NCBI GenBank assembly: GCA_040391135.1
Contig: JBEBYL010000001.1
Coordinates: forward strand, 124,001-188,000
Direction: 5' to 3'
DNA length: 64,000 nucleotides
Origin: G025836975 sp040391135
GTDB lineage: Bacteria > Pseudomonadota > Gammaproteobacteria > Burkholderiales > Burkholderiaceae_B
Below, one piece after another: positions 56,243 to 64,000 of the stretch. Both the position numbers and the translations under genes were made by a program. Position 1 is the stretch's first letter. Each line of letters begins with the position of its first letter. The notes beneath the pieces are model-generated. The model ran no database searches, was not told where the DNA came from, and saw nothing but the letters and a program-made list of their open reading frames with translations.

Positions 56243-57523
56243 ATGTCATCTTCCCAAGGCCAGTTTCTTCCCGCGGATATCATGTCCGAAGTCAAGCTTC
56301 GATTCCACCAAGTGGATCATGACCATACTGGGCAGAAACGCTTGTATTTTGATAATGCCGGTGGCGCTTTTCGATTGAAATCCGTGCTGGAACGCATGGC
56401 GGAACTGGATGCGATTCCCGACAATATAGAGCGGGCTCATACCGTCGCACGTTATCTTCAAGATATTCAAGCGGCCGGCGAGGCTGACTTCCGCTGCCTG
56501 CTCAATGCGCAAGGCGGTAGCGTCTGTACGGCTCAGACGGCCTCCGCGATTATGTTCGAGATGGTGCGCACTATCGCAGAGAACGTTGCTGGCTCCAACA
56601 TGGTGACCACCACGCTTGAGCATCCGTCGTCGTTCGATGCCATGTCCATTTATGCTCAACGCACGGGTAAAGCGCTGCGGGTTGCCCAAAGCAATCCTGA
56701 TACGGGCGGCATCGATGTCGACGAACTGGTGAGCTTGATCGACCAGGATACATGTTTGCTCAACGTCATCTACGCATCCAATATTTCGGGCGCCAAACTG
56801 GACTTGGAGGCGATTGTCCGGAAAGCGCGAGCCATCAAGCCGGATCTTTACATTCTTGTGGATGCTGTTCAACATGCGCCCCACGGGTTGATCGATCTAC
56901 AGCGCACGCCAGTGGATGGCATCAATATTGCACCGTACAAGTTTTTTGGCGCGCGCGGTTCGGGGATGGCCTGGCTGTCAGAGCGGGCTGCAGTGCTGCC
57001 GCACCATAAGCTTCATGGAAAACCCGCCGGCGCATGGGGCCTGGGCAGCGGTGTGCCGTGGCAGTTTGCGGCCCTTACGGAAATTGTGTCCTATGTATGC
57101 TGGCTGGGCGAAAAATTCACCGGCTCCCAGGATCGTCGCGCCTTGTTCGAAAGCGGCATGAATCAAATCGAACTGCACGAGCGCGCCTTGCTATCGCGGC
57201 TATTGAATGGCGAAGGCGCGGTCAAGGGGTTGCGGCAAATTCCAAAAGTAACGGTATACCTGGACCATCCCGACCTGAGCAAACGCGATCTCATTATCAT
57301 GATCGGCATTGGCGAGCTCGACTTCTCGCGGGCGGTCCTGGAATACGAGCGGCGCGGCGTCATCGTCTACGAGCGGGTTGCCAGCAGTATCTACTCCAAG
57401 CGCATGCTGGACTCGTTCAAGCTGAAGGGCGGCGTACGGGTATCGCCTTTGCACGTGCATACGCCCGAAGACATGGATGCATTTCTTAGGGTTACGGCGG
57501 AAATAGCCGGAGCGCTGGCTTAG
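56243..57523 (+). CDS. Class V PLP-dependent aminotransferase/lyase (cysteine desulfurase-like)
   Basis: 426 residues of the fold-type I class V group. The N-terminal block RLYFDNAGGAFR is the family entry site; TTTLEHPSSFDAM has the PLP-stacking His127, LVDAVQHAPHG the PLP-nitrogen Asp207, and the Schiff-base lysine is K233 in NIAPYKFFGARGSGMAWLS. The usual Cys of desulfurases in the C-terminal loop is not evident. It is more like lyases or aminotransferases acting on small amino acids. It stands alone, divergent from an amino acid transporter operon and convergent with the GntR gene, and probably acts on the transported compound. Start at ATG 56243; a second at 56282 is possible. Confidence 0.8.
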   Translation: MSSSQGQFLPADIMSEVKLRFHQVDHDHTGQKRLYFDNAGGAFRLKSVLERMAELDAIPDNIERAHTVARYLQDIQAAGEADFRCLLNAQGGSVCTAQTASAIMFEMVRTIAENVAGSNMVTTTLEHPSSFDAMSIYAQRTGKALRVAQSNPDTGGIDVDELVSLIDQDTCLLNVIYASNISGAKLDLEAIVRKARAIKPDLYILVDAVQHAPHGLIDLQRTPVDGINIAPYKFFGARGSGMAWLSERAAVLPHHKLHGKPAGAWGLGSGVPWQFAALTEIVSYVCWLGEKFTGSQDRRALFESGMNQIELHERALLSRLLNGEGAVKGLRQIPKVTVYLDHPDLSKRDLIIMIGIGELDFSRAVLEYERRGVIVYERVASSIYSKRMLDSFKLKGGVRVSPLHVHTPEDMDAFLRVTAEIAGALA

Positions 57524-57528
57524 CCCCC

Positions 57529-58263
57529 TTAAGCCAGCTTGACGTGGTAGCGGAACCTGTCTGCTCGCCCCGTCGCGCGCCGATACTCGATCGGGCGGCT
57601 TTCGAAGGTATAGGCCACCCGTTCGATTTCGATGACGGCGCTACCGGGCTTGATGTTCAATTGCTTCGATATCTCTTCCGATGCCAGGCCGGCGCGTAGG
57701 TATTCATCCGCGGATACGACATAGACGCCAAAATTGTCCTTGAGCAAGTCATAGAGTGGGTGGATTTTGAAGTCGGCATTCTTGATTTTCTCCCAGACGC
57801 TTGGCGTGAAGTACGAGTCCAGCACCAGGAACGGTTCGTTTTTTTGAAACCTTAAGCGCCGAACGAGGCCGACCTTGGTTTGCGGCTCCAGCTCCAGGGT
57901 GGAGGCGGTCTGTTCGTCCGCTTTGACAAGGGCTTTCTTCAATACCTCGACCTTGGGCGTGATGCGTGGATCGCGTCCCACCCCTTCGTAGCGGAAATAC
58001 GCCTCCATAGTATTGAATAAAGGCCCGAGGACGAAGGTGCCTTTGCCGGGTTGGGGTTTTAGCAAGCCTTGTTTGACCAACTCCGCCACTGCGGCGCGCA
58101 ATGTTCCGCGGCTGGCGCCGAAACGCGCCTCGAGTTCGCTTTCCGGGGGAATTTGGTCGCCCGGCTTCCATATGCCTTTTCGAATACAGGCTTCAAGCGC
58201 GGAGGCCACATCGCGGTAAAGCGGTGCGTTGGTGCGCACCAATTGGACTGTTGAGTCATTCAC
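57529..58263 (-). CDS. GntR-family regulator with UTRA domain
   Basis: 244 residues. The winged HTH (about 12-75) has LEARFGASRGTLRAAVAELV and the preceding KPGDQIPPESE, the GntR hallmark. The C-terminal UTRA domain (about 95-240) is an effector-binding chorismate-lyase-like fold with FLVLDSYFTPSVWEKI and SAVIEIERVAYTFESRPIEYR (shown up to 20: AVIEIERVAYTFESRPIEYR). It converges on the class V enzyme gene with a 5-base gap. UTRA regulators control catabolism of sugars, amino acids or phosphonates. It is a good candidate binder of the TTCCTATACA sites. Confidence 0.9.
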   Translation of the reverse strand: MNDSTVQLVRTNAPLYRDVASALEACIRKGIWKPGDQIPPESELEARFGASRGTLRAAVAELVKQGLLKPQPGKGTFVLGPLFNTMEAYFRYEGVGRDPRITPKVEVLKKALVKADEQTASTLELEPQTKVGLVRRLRFQKNEPFLVLDSYFTPSVWEKIKNADFKIHPLYDLLKDNFGVYVVSADEYLRAGLASEEISKQLNIKPGSAVIEIERVAYTFESRPIEYRRATGRADRFRYHVKLA

Positions 58264-58501
58264 GAGATCTGACTCTCTTAAGTTATAAAATGTTGAGAAA
58301 ATTCATGCCGATTATACGGGTGAGCGGGATAGAGCGGTTCGGCCAGACGCCTGGCGGCGCTGTCCGGAGGGCCTGCTGCTTGTGCATCGCATCCGTTTGA
58401 CGATCAGAGGTCTGAGAATGTCGAGGCGCAGGAACCCCGAGGACAGCTTGTCAATTGCTTCGGAACCGGACGGGATCGGCGATTGACGATCAGCATATGG
58501 C

Positions 58502-59326
58502 CTAATTTTCCATCACGGTGGCGCGCCAATGGATGCGCTTTTCGTTTATGGGATAGCCGCCGGTGGCCGCATGCAGCAAGCACCGATTGTCCCATACGAC
58601 ATAATCCTTGGCTTTCCATTTGTGACGATATTCCATTCCCGGCGCTACCAACTGATTAAAGAGTTCGCTCGCAAGCTCATCGTTCTCTTTTTCCGTGAGC
58701 CCGACAAAGCGCAGAAAATGAACCGGATTGATGAATAAAGAATTGCGGCCGGTTTCGTTGTGCTTGCGAACCACCGGATAAACAGCCGGTGGAAGATCGC
58801 GATCTTCTGGTTCAAGCAAATCGATTCCCTGCCGCGTTCTGCCGCCATAGACATACTCTACCGAAAGACCCTCCAATCGGCGCTTTAGATCGCCAGACAA
58901 AGCGTCATAGGCCGTATACATATTGGTGAATAGCGTGTCCCCGCCGGAGGACGGTATTTCCAGGGCATACAGCTGCGTGGCCTTGCAAACTTCGGTATCC
59001 CAGGGACCGTCCGTATGCCAGTTAAGTCCCCGGTTATAGACCGCATCGTCCACTTTTCCCGCTACCGTCTTGGTGCCCAGGCCCATCTGTGTGAGTTCCG
59101 GGTAATTCGGATGGCGTGTCCGGTGTACTCGATGTGGTTTTAATCTTCCGAATCTACGGCCTTGCTCAAGAAATTGTTCGATGGAGAATTCTTGATCGCG
59201 TATGACCAGCACCAGCCTATCCAGCCAGGCGTCGTATATTCTCATCCACTCATCGTCGCTTAAGCGGTTCATGTCGACCCCGCTAATCAGGGCTCCCACA
59301 TCGGTATCTGTTAGTTCAATTTTCAT
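58502..59326 (-). CDS. TauD/TfdA-family 2-oxoglutarate-dependent dioxygenase
   Basis: 274 residues. The iron-binding triad is H104-x-D106 in LNWHTDGPWDTE and the distal His252 in RCLLHAATGGYP; R264 or R268 (KRIHWRAT) is at the 2-oxoglutarate carboxylate site. This is the standard Fe(II)/2OG dioxygenase of the TauD type, acting on taurine, chlorophenoxy acids, phosphonates and similar acids. Its ATG overlaps the end of the upstream gene by 11 bases, so they are co-translated. It is the last gene of the Bug receptor / PEP mutase-type / TauD operon. Substrate unknown. Confidence 0.9.
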   Translation of the reverse strand: MKIELTDTDVGALISGVDMNRLSDDEWMRIYDAWLDRLVLVIRDQEFSIEQFLEQGRRFGRLKPHRVHRTRHPNYPELTQMGLGTKTVAGKVDDAVYNRGLNWHTDGPWDTEVCKATQLYALEIPSSGGDTLFTNMYTAYDALSGDLKRRLEGLSVEYVYGGRTRQGIDLLEPEDRDLPPAVYPVVRKHNETGRNSLFINPVHFLRFVGLTEKENDELASELFNQLVAPGMEYRHKWKAKDYVVWDNRCLLHAATGGYPINEKRIHWRATVMEN

Positions 59327-60230
59327 GATTTGTCCTTTTAAGGTGTTGTCCCGGATTCAGGAACTTTTGATTCTGCTGCTCGTACTCGCTGGCCCTGGTA
59401 AGCCGGCTCATCGTCGCTTTCGAAGCCAAGGCAACCCTTGCGCCGGGCTCTCTGCCCGCCGCCATCTCTTTTCCCACCGAGTAAAGCGCTTCTGCCGTGG
59501 CGCTCAAGGTTGGATGCCCCATCAGGCAAACTCGAACGCGGCGGCTCGCCAGGTAATCGATGTCCACAAGCTCTTTGGCTGGGCCTCCCAGAATAATGGG
59601 AAGCGTTATTTCCGAAGCGATCGCGTCCAGTTGCGCCCGTGTCTTCACATAGGGAACAAATGCCGCGTCGACTCCTGATTTTTCGTAGGCTCTGAACCGT
59701 TGTACAGCGTCCTTCAGGCTGGAGGTCGACAAGGCGTTCGTTCGGCCGAAGACTGCAACGCCGCTACCCGCTGCCGCCGCGACGGCGGCGCTTAGTTTTC
59801 CGATGCTTTCTTCCATGGATATCAGCTCGCCGCCCTCCGGCGAGCCAAATCGGCGCGGCAACAGCGTGTCCTCGATGGAGACACCGCAGGCGCCCATATC
59901 GGCCAGCTCTTGCATGGTCCGTATGACATTGAGTGAATTCCCGTATCCGTGATCCGCATCAACGAGCAAGGGGACGTCGCTGGCCCGGCAAATACGGCGC
60001 ACTTGTTCGGCGAGTTCGGTAAGGGTGATCAAGGTTATGTCGGGCACGCCCAGAACGGCCAGCGCCGCCGCCGAGCCGCCCAGGACGCCGACCTCGAAAC
60101 CCAGGTCTTCCGCAACGCGAGCGGATAAAGGATCATAGGTGGAAGCGGCCATGACACATCGGTCACCCTGCAATACGGAGCGAAGTTGAGCGCGTTTAGT
60201 TGCTATGGAGGATCGGGTAGGCATGATCAT
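59316..60230 (-). CDS. PEP mutase / isocitrate lyase superfamily enzyme (oxaloacetate decarboxylase-like)
   Basis: 304 residues from ATG 60230 (overlapping the receptor stop by ATGA; ATG 60224 is the alternative). The TIM barrel start is TYDPLSARVAEDLGFEVGVL. Mg-binding Asp residues are in LVDADHGYGNSLNV, and EDTLLPRRFGSPEGGEL lies at the active-site gate. The KKCGH motif of isocitrate lyases is absent, and the sequence is closest to the oxaloacetate decarboxylase group typified by P. aeruginosa PA4872 (my recollection of that family). It may decarboxylate or cleave a 2-oxoacid. Middle gene of the operon. Confidence 0.85.
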   Translation of the reverse strand: MIMPTRSSIATKRAQLRSVLQGDRCVMAASTYDPLSARVAEDLGFEVGVLGGSAAALAVLGVPDITLITLTELAEQVRRICRASDVPLLVDADHGYGNSLNVIRTMQELADMGACGVSIEDTLLPRRFGSPEGGELISMEESIGKLSAAVAAAAGSGVAVFGRTNALSTSSLKDAVQRFRAYEKSGVDAAFVPYVKTRAQLDAIASEITLPIILGGPAKELVDIDYLASRRVRVCLMGHPTLSATAEALYSVGKEMAAGREPGARVALASKATMSRLTRASEYEQQNQKFLNPGQHLKRTNHEN

Positions 60231-61201
60231 TGCGCGGAAATTCCTGCTTTTCGAATGACGTTGGTCCATAACTGAATTTGCTCCGTCAGTTTTTTTCTAT
60301 GCGTTTCAGGCGTCGCTGAATTTGCATCGAATACGAAGGTTTCCATTTTTGCGAGGCGCCCCTGGATGGCGGAATTCTTGACTACGGCTTGCAATGCTTG
60401 CGATAGCTTTTCTACCACCGGTTTCGGTGTTCCGGCTGGTGCATAAAGACCGTACCAGGCGCTGATATCCAAGCCTTTCAGGCCCAACTCGTCGGTGGTT
60501 GATAATCCGGGGATGCTTTTCAGGCGCGTGGATCCCGTTATCACGAACGCTTTGACGCTATCCGATGTAATGTGGGGTACGATCCCCCCCGTTACGTCGC
60601 AAAGCAAATCGACTCGTCCCGCTTGTACGTCGATCAAAGCGGGAGCCGCGCCACGGTACTGCACCATGGTGACCTTTTCACCGACTATGGATTCGAACAT
60701 AAGCGCGCACAGATGCGTGGCGCTACCCGCGCCCGATGAAGCAAACGTTACTTCTGTCTTCTTTGCTTTCACATAGTTCATCAGCTCCGCCATGTTCTTG
60801 GGCGGAAACCCTTTCCCACTGACAATAATCATCGGCATGTCGGCGAAAAGGCCGATATCCTCAAAACTGTCCAGCGGGGAAAATTGCAGGTCCTTGAACA
60901 AGGCGGGAGCTGTCGCCATGCCGATGTGGTGCAGCAACAGTGTGTAGCCATCAGGCTTTGCTCTAGCGACAAATTGCGAACCGACGACGCCACCCGCTCC
61001 CGATACGTTCTGTACAACTACTGACTGGCCCAGAGCATTTTGAAGCCCATCGGCCAATACGCGCGTGACCAGATCGCTGCCGCCGCCAGGCGCAAACGGT
61101 GTTACCAGCGTTATACCTTTGGAAGGGAAGTCGCCTTGCGCATGGACGCCTCCTTGAAACGTCAAGATCAGCGTCATAAATACTGTAGATATGATTTTCA
61201 T
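60227..61201 (-). CDS. Bug-family (TTT) periplasmic substrate-binding protein
   Basis: 324 residues with a signal peptide (about 1-22). The family core is clear: GITLVTPFAPGGGSDLVTRV at the start, VQNVSGAGGVVGSQFVARAK, and PDGYTLLLHHIGMATAPALF (20). Bug proteins bind small carboxylates, aromatic acids or amino acids; most stand without a membrane partner nearby, as here. First gene of the operon, coupled to the PEP mutase-type gene by ATGA. Upstream, at 61331-61374, is the 44-bp palindrome. Confidence 0.9.
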   Translation of the reverse strand: MKIISTVFMTLILTFQGGVHAQGDFPSKGITLVTPFAPGGGSDLVTRVLADGLQNALGQSVVVQNVSGAGGVVGSQFVARAKPDGYTLLLHHIGMATAPALFKDLQFSPLDSFEDIGLFADMPMIIVSGKGFPPKNMAELMNYVKAKKTEVTFASSGAGSATHLCALMFESIVGEKVTMVQYRGAAPALIDVQAGRVDLLCDVTGGIVPHITSDSVKAFVITGSTRLKSIPGLSTTDELGLKGLDISAWYGLYAPAGTPKPVVEKLSQALQAVVKNSAIQGRLAKMETFVFDANSATPETHRKKLTEQIQLWTNVIRKAGISAQ

Positions 61202-61330
61202 GGGTCTCCTGTGATCACCTGTTGGCGATCAAGCTCCTTTGAGAGATTAATAATTGTTTGATACATGTCCCATTGTTCTCTAGTGAGGCCAGGTATCGAT
61301 GAGCCATTCTCGAATGGATTTTATTGGATA

Positions 61331-61374
61331 ATTCCTATACATATAAACGTATATACGTTTATATGTATAGGAAT
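61331..61374. promoter_or_regulatory. 44-bp perfect palindrome, probable operator
   Basis: The sequence from 61331 to 61374 is its own exact reverse complement, with no loop. The left half begins ATTCCTATACATATAAACGT and the centre is ATAT. It lies 130 bases upstream of the Bug receptor start and 99 bases ahead of the decayed kinase gene. The inner TTCCTATACA recurs once at 56154-56163 upstream of the class V enzyme. Its length and symmetry suit a dimer-of-dimers operator or a cruciform; the GntR/UTRA protein at 57529 is the nearest regulator. Confidence 0.65.
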
Positions 61375-61472
61375 GGTAAAACAGATCTTTGATTCATGCA
61401 ATAACAAGTTTTTCCTAGGCGAGATGGCTGGATGCTTTCCATGATCTCGTCCCTCACATTTGTCAAACCACT

Positions 61473-61886
61473 ATGCTGTCGCAAATCGACTCCACCCTGC
61501 GAGGCAATTTCGCGGCGGAACTGGCGTCGATGCTGGCTTTGTTCGAACTGGCCGTGGTGGCGCCCGCGTTTCATGAGGTCCGGCACTGCACGCGCAATGG
61601 GCGCCAGCACGCTAATGGCCATCGTGCTGGAGGAAACCGAAATTTGGCGCCACGCAGGAGATCAACGAAGACTTGCGGCGTATTGCGCAAGCTTCGGTCG
61701 CTATTTCATCTTCAGTATTCTGGGTCTGCTCCGCCGGCTTGGCAAGCTATATGCCCAATGCGGCCGGCCTGCGCCGTTGTCGGCCATGCATTTCACGTGG
61801 CCTATCATGCGGCGCGCGAATTCAAAATCGATCGCGCTTCCTGGACCTTGCCGGCGTCTTATGCAAACTGGCTGGAACGGTGCTGA
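61473..61886 (+). pseudogene. Decayed DUF1537 four-carbon acid sugar kinase
   Basis: Three reading frames in order give pieces of one family. Frame 1 from 61473: SQIDSTLRGNFAAEL then AVVAPAFHEVRHCTRNGRQ, matching the conserved KxDSTLRGN and AVVAPAFP blocks. Another frame near 61621: VLEETEIWRHAG, the next block. A third near 61658: EINEDLRRIAQASVA and VFWVCSAGLASYM, matching the nucleotide-site block DLxRIA...WVGSAGLA. Frame 1 again near 61770: CAVVGHAFHVAYHAAREF, like the VVGSxSxV block. The N-terminal ~70 residues and the C-terminus are missing. In other genomes such kinases pair with Bug receptors and GntR regulators in sugar-acid pathways. Confidence 0.75.
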
Positions 61887-61925
61887 TCAAGGACGTCCGA
61901 GTCCATCGCCTTGCATTGCCCACCA

Positions 61926-62975
61926 TCAAGGCGATGGATTCGGATAACGCAGATGGATGGCCTGGATGGCATCCAGCACTTCTTCCGATAGAGTAACGTC
62001 GACGCTGTCGATGTTTTCCTTCAATTGGTCGAGCCGGGTTGCGCCTATCAGGTTGCTGGTGACAAAAGGCTGTTGGTTCACAAACGCCAGGGCCATGGTG
62101 GCGGGCGACAGGCCCTGGTCGCGTGCCAACTGCACATACTCGGCGGTGGCGCGTTCGGCCTGAGGCGAAGAGTAGCGGACGAAACGCGTGAATAGCGTCA
62201 TGCGCGCGCCTTCTGGGCGGGCACCGTTCACGTACTTGCCTGCCAGCACACCCATGCCCAATGGCGAATACGCCAGCAGCCCCACCCCTTCCAGGTGGCT
62301 GAATTCCGACAGGCCGTTCTCGTAGATGCGGTTAAGCAGATTGTAGGGATTTTGAATGGAAACGATGCGGGGTAGCTTACGCGTTTCGGCAAGCTTCAGA
62401 TATTGCGCCACGCCCCAAGGCGTTTCGTTCGATACCCCGATATGGCGCACCTTGCCGGCTTTGACGAAGTCTTGCAGCACCTCCAGGGTTTCCTCGATGG
62501 GCACCGTGTAGGCGTCGTCTTTCCAGGGATAGTGGGGGCGGCCGAATGTGGTTGTGGTGCGATCCGGCCAATGCAATTGGTAAAGGTCAAGATAATCGGT
62601 TTGCAGGCGCTTCAAGCTGGCGTCCAGCGCTTCGGTCATGTTCTTGCGGTCCAGATGCGTCTGGCCGCCACGGATATGGCCGGGGCGTTTCGGGTCGGTG
62701 GCGGGGCCCGAGACCTTGCTGGTCAGCACGATGTCCTTGCGTCGTCCCGTCTTGGCCAGCCAGGTGCCAATATACGTTTCCGTACGGCCTTGTGTTTCCG
62801 GCTTTGGGGGCACGGGATACATTTCGGCTGCATCCACCAGGTTCACCCCTTGCGACAGGGCGTAGTCGATTTGCTGGTGAGCTTCGGACTCGGTGTTCTG
62901 CTCGCCCCAGGTCATGGTGCCCAGGCCGATCAGGCTGACGTCAAGATCCGTGTGGCCAAGTTTGCGGTATTTCAA
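61926..62975 (-). CDS. NADP(H)-dependent aldo/keto reductase, Tas-like
   Basis: 349 residues from a TTG at 62975, chosen because the family start MKYRKLGHTDLDVSLIGLG fits there and GGAG lies six bases upstream; an ATG at 63059 would add 28 unusual residues. The catalytic tetrad positions are visible: D48 and Y53 in VNLVDAAEMYPVPP, K87 in IVLTSKVSGP and the His of LYQLHWPD. Length matches E. coli Tas (346). It likely reduces aldehydes or methylglyoxal-type carbonyls. It faces the kinase remnant. Confidence 0.88.
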   Translation of the reverse strand: MKYRKLGHTDLDVSLIGLGTMTWGEQNTESEAHQQIDYALSQGVNLVDAAEMYPVPPKPETQGRTETYIGTWLAKTGRRKDIVLTSKVSGPATDPKRPGHIRGGQTHLDRKNMTEALDASLKRLQTDYLDLYQLHWPDRTTTTFGRPHYPWKDDAYTVPIEETLEVLQDFVKAGKVRHIGVSNETPWGVAQYLKLAETRKLPRIVSIQNPYNLLNRIYENGLSEFSHLEGVGLLAYSPLGMGVLAGKYVNGARPEGARMTLFTRFVRYSSPQAERATAEYVQLARDQGLSPATMALAFVNQQPFVTSNLIGATRLDQLKENIDSVDVTLSEEVLDAIQAIHLRYPNPSP

Positions 62976-63101
62976 TGTGCGCTCCGACGGTATGGTTTCA
63001 GGCAAGGCCGGCTGGCAGGCCGGCGATGAAATCGATGTTAACACCGCGGTCGAATGCACAGTGCCTGCTTTAAGCTTTTTACCCTATCGTAATAGGCAAT
63101 G

Positions 63102-63143
63102 AAAAGCAGCCCGAAGTTTGGATCTTGTCCAACTTTGGGCTGC
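63102..63143 (-). terminator. Intrinsic terminator after the second Bug receptor
   Basis: On the minus strand a 15-16 base stem beginning GCAGCCCAAAGTTGG, with two imperfections, is followed by TTTT. It lies 40 bases after the stop of the partial receptor gene and ahead of the aldo/keto reductase gene. Confidence 0.75.
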
Positions 63144-63183
63144 GGTTTACGCATGCAAAGGCTAGTTTCGACTTGCGGGGAGG

Positions 63184-64000
63184 TTATTCGATCTTGATTC
63201 CCGCGCGATCGATAACTCCGGTCCATTTTTTTACTTCGGCATTGACCAGGGTCTTGAACTCGGCGGGAGAGCTTGCCACGATCTCTACACCTTGCTTGCC
63301 GAATTTTTCGATCACATCTTGCTCTTGCAGCATCTTTACCATGCCTGCGTTCACCTTCTTTATGATGTCGGGAGGCGTGCCGGCCGGTGCCTGCATGCCG
63401 AACCAGACGGATACTTCGTACCCCGGTACGCCGGCTTCGGCCACGGTTGGCACATTGGGCAGCAGGGCGGCTCGTTTGGTGCCGGTGGCCGCCAAGGCGT
63501 TGAGCTTGCCCGCCGTGATATTGGGGTAGACATTCGGTAGGTTGTCGAACAAGACATCGATGTCGCCGGCCAGAAGCGCTGTGACGGCGGGGGCGCTGCC
63601 TTTATACGGGATGTGCGTCATCTTCGTGCCGGTTAACTCCAGGAACAGCTCCATCGACAGATGGTTCGATGATCCGGATCCCGTGGAGCCATAGTTGATC
63701 TCGCCCGGATGGGCCTTGGCGTAGTCGATGAGCTCTTTGACGCTCTTGAACTTTGAGTCGGCCCGTACAGTAAGAATGTTCTGCGTGCTGCCCGCCCAGA
63801 TAACGGGTTCAAAGTCTTTGAGCGCGTCGTAAGGCATCTTGGCACGATAGAGTCCCGGCAGCGCCGAGAAGGGCAGCGGTGTGATCAGCAAGGTATAGCC
63901 GTCCGGCTTGGACTGGGCGACCGCCGTGTTGCCGATCAGCGTATTTCCACCGGGCTTGTTCTCGACCACCACGGATTGCTTCCATGCTTTCGTCAGATAC
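63184..64000 (-). CDS. Bug-family (TTT) periplasmic substrate-binding protein, partial
   Basis: 272 residues visible, open to the right edge; the signal peptide and first part are outside. The frame continues through KAWKQSVVVENKPGGNTLIG at the edge. Family blocks are NTAVAQSKPDGYTLLITPLP (20), INYGSTGSGSSNHLSMELF, MTHIPYKGSAPAVTALLAGD (20) and VPTVAEAGVPGYEVSVWFG, clearer here than in the other Bug gene. Ligand unknown; this one has the usual PGYxVSxWFG, as in many Alcaligenaceae paralogues. It ends at a strong terminator. Confidence 0.92.
   Translation of the reverse strand, partial: YLTKAWKQSVVVENKPGGNTLIGNTAVAQSKPDGYTLLITPLPFSALPGLYRAKMPYDALKDFEPVIWAGSTQNILTVRADSKFKSVKELIDYAKAHPGEINYGSTGSGSSNHLSMELFLELTGTKMTHIPYKGSAPAVTALLAGDIDVLFDNLPNVYPNITAGKLNALAATGTKRAALLPNVPTVAEAGVPGYEVSVWFGMQAPAGTPPDIIKKVNAGMVKMLQEQDVIEKFGKQGVEIVASSPAEFKTLVNAEVKKWTGVIDRAGIKIE

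Noticed and set aside
61883..61930. Possible N-terminus of an enolase-superfamily gene (VLIKDVRVHRLALP)
   Set aside because: Only about 15 residues fit and the frame then leads nowhere; too short to annotate.

Overview
This is a GC-rich chromosomal window from a betaproteobacterium, most likely Alcaligenaceae (Bordetella / Pusillimonas / Achromobacter relatives). The basis is inference from gene content: two Bug-type (tripartite tricarboxylate) periplasmic receptors, the ubiE / Tim44-like / ubiJ / ubiB block, the prepilin peptidase-coaE-zapD block, a phoB-phoR pair, and many small metabolic operons packed tightly on both strands. No species is claimed.

Layout. 1-6.7 kb: a signalling cluster with the start of a membrane sensor protein, an MFS transporter carrying two extracytoplasmic sensor segments, an atypical alanine racemase, an RsbW-like kinase, a purine-type (NCS2) permease with an extra C-terminal domain, and an STAS antagonist. 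Together these look like a partner-switching system wired to transport. 6.7-11 kb: 5-oxoprolinase subunits pxpB-pxpC, a glyoxalase-fold protein and phoR-phoB. 11-17 kb: ubiquinone genes ubiE, ubiJ and ubiB with a Tim44-like protein, a di-iron ferritin-like protein and rfaE2. 17-20.8 kb: a TolC-family protein, a Pcm-like methyltransferase, thiD and thiG. 20.9-24.2 kb: a three-gene envelope lipoprotein module (COG3014-like, LpoB-like, CsgG/FlgT-like). 24.4-31.5 kb: a vitamin B12 unit, in which a cobalamin riboswitch with an intrinsic terminator controls btuB-btuF, and B12-dependent metH is divergent. 31.5-39 kb: HTH regulator, MFS drug exporter, DUF3460, scpA, panC, a 74-residue LuxR-type HTH protein, an NlpE-like lipoprotein, prepilin peptidase, coaE and zapD. 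39-48.4 kb: a complete MdtABC-type RND exporter with a NodT-type outer membrane protein; the mdtC gene contains an in-frame 78-bp palindromic repeat insertion. 48.4-51.6 kb: Nudix/ThiE-like fusion, DUF815 ATPase, ispB and tRNA-Pro(CGG).

From the tRNA to the window end (51.8-64 kb) the content becomes accessory and catabolic: a LysR regulator facing a polar amino acid ABC transporter, a class V PLP enzyme, a GntR/UTRA regulator, an operon of Bug receptor, PEP mutase-superfamily enzyme and TauD-type dioxygenase, a decayed DUF1537 sugar-acid kinase, an aldo/keto reductase and a second, partial Bug receptor. A 44-bp perfect palindrome lies upstream of the Bug/PEP mutase/TauD operon, and its 10-base half-site recurs upstream of the PLP enzyme, which suggests one regulator for both. 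The most interesting items are the partner-switch/transporter cluster, the palindrome with its catabolic cluster, the mdtC insertion and the envelope lipoprotein module.
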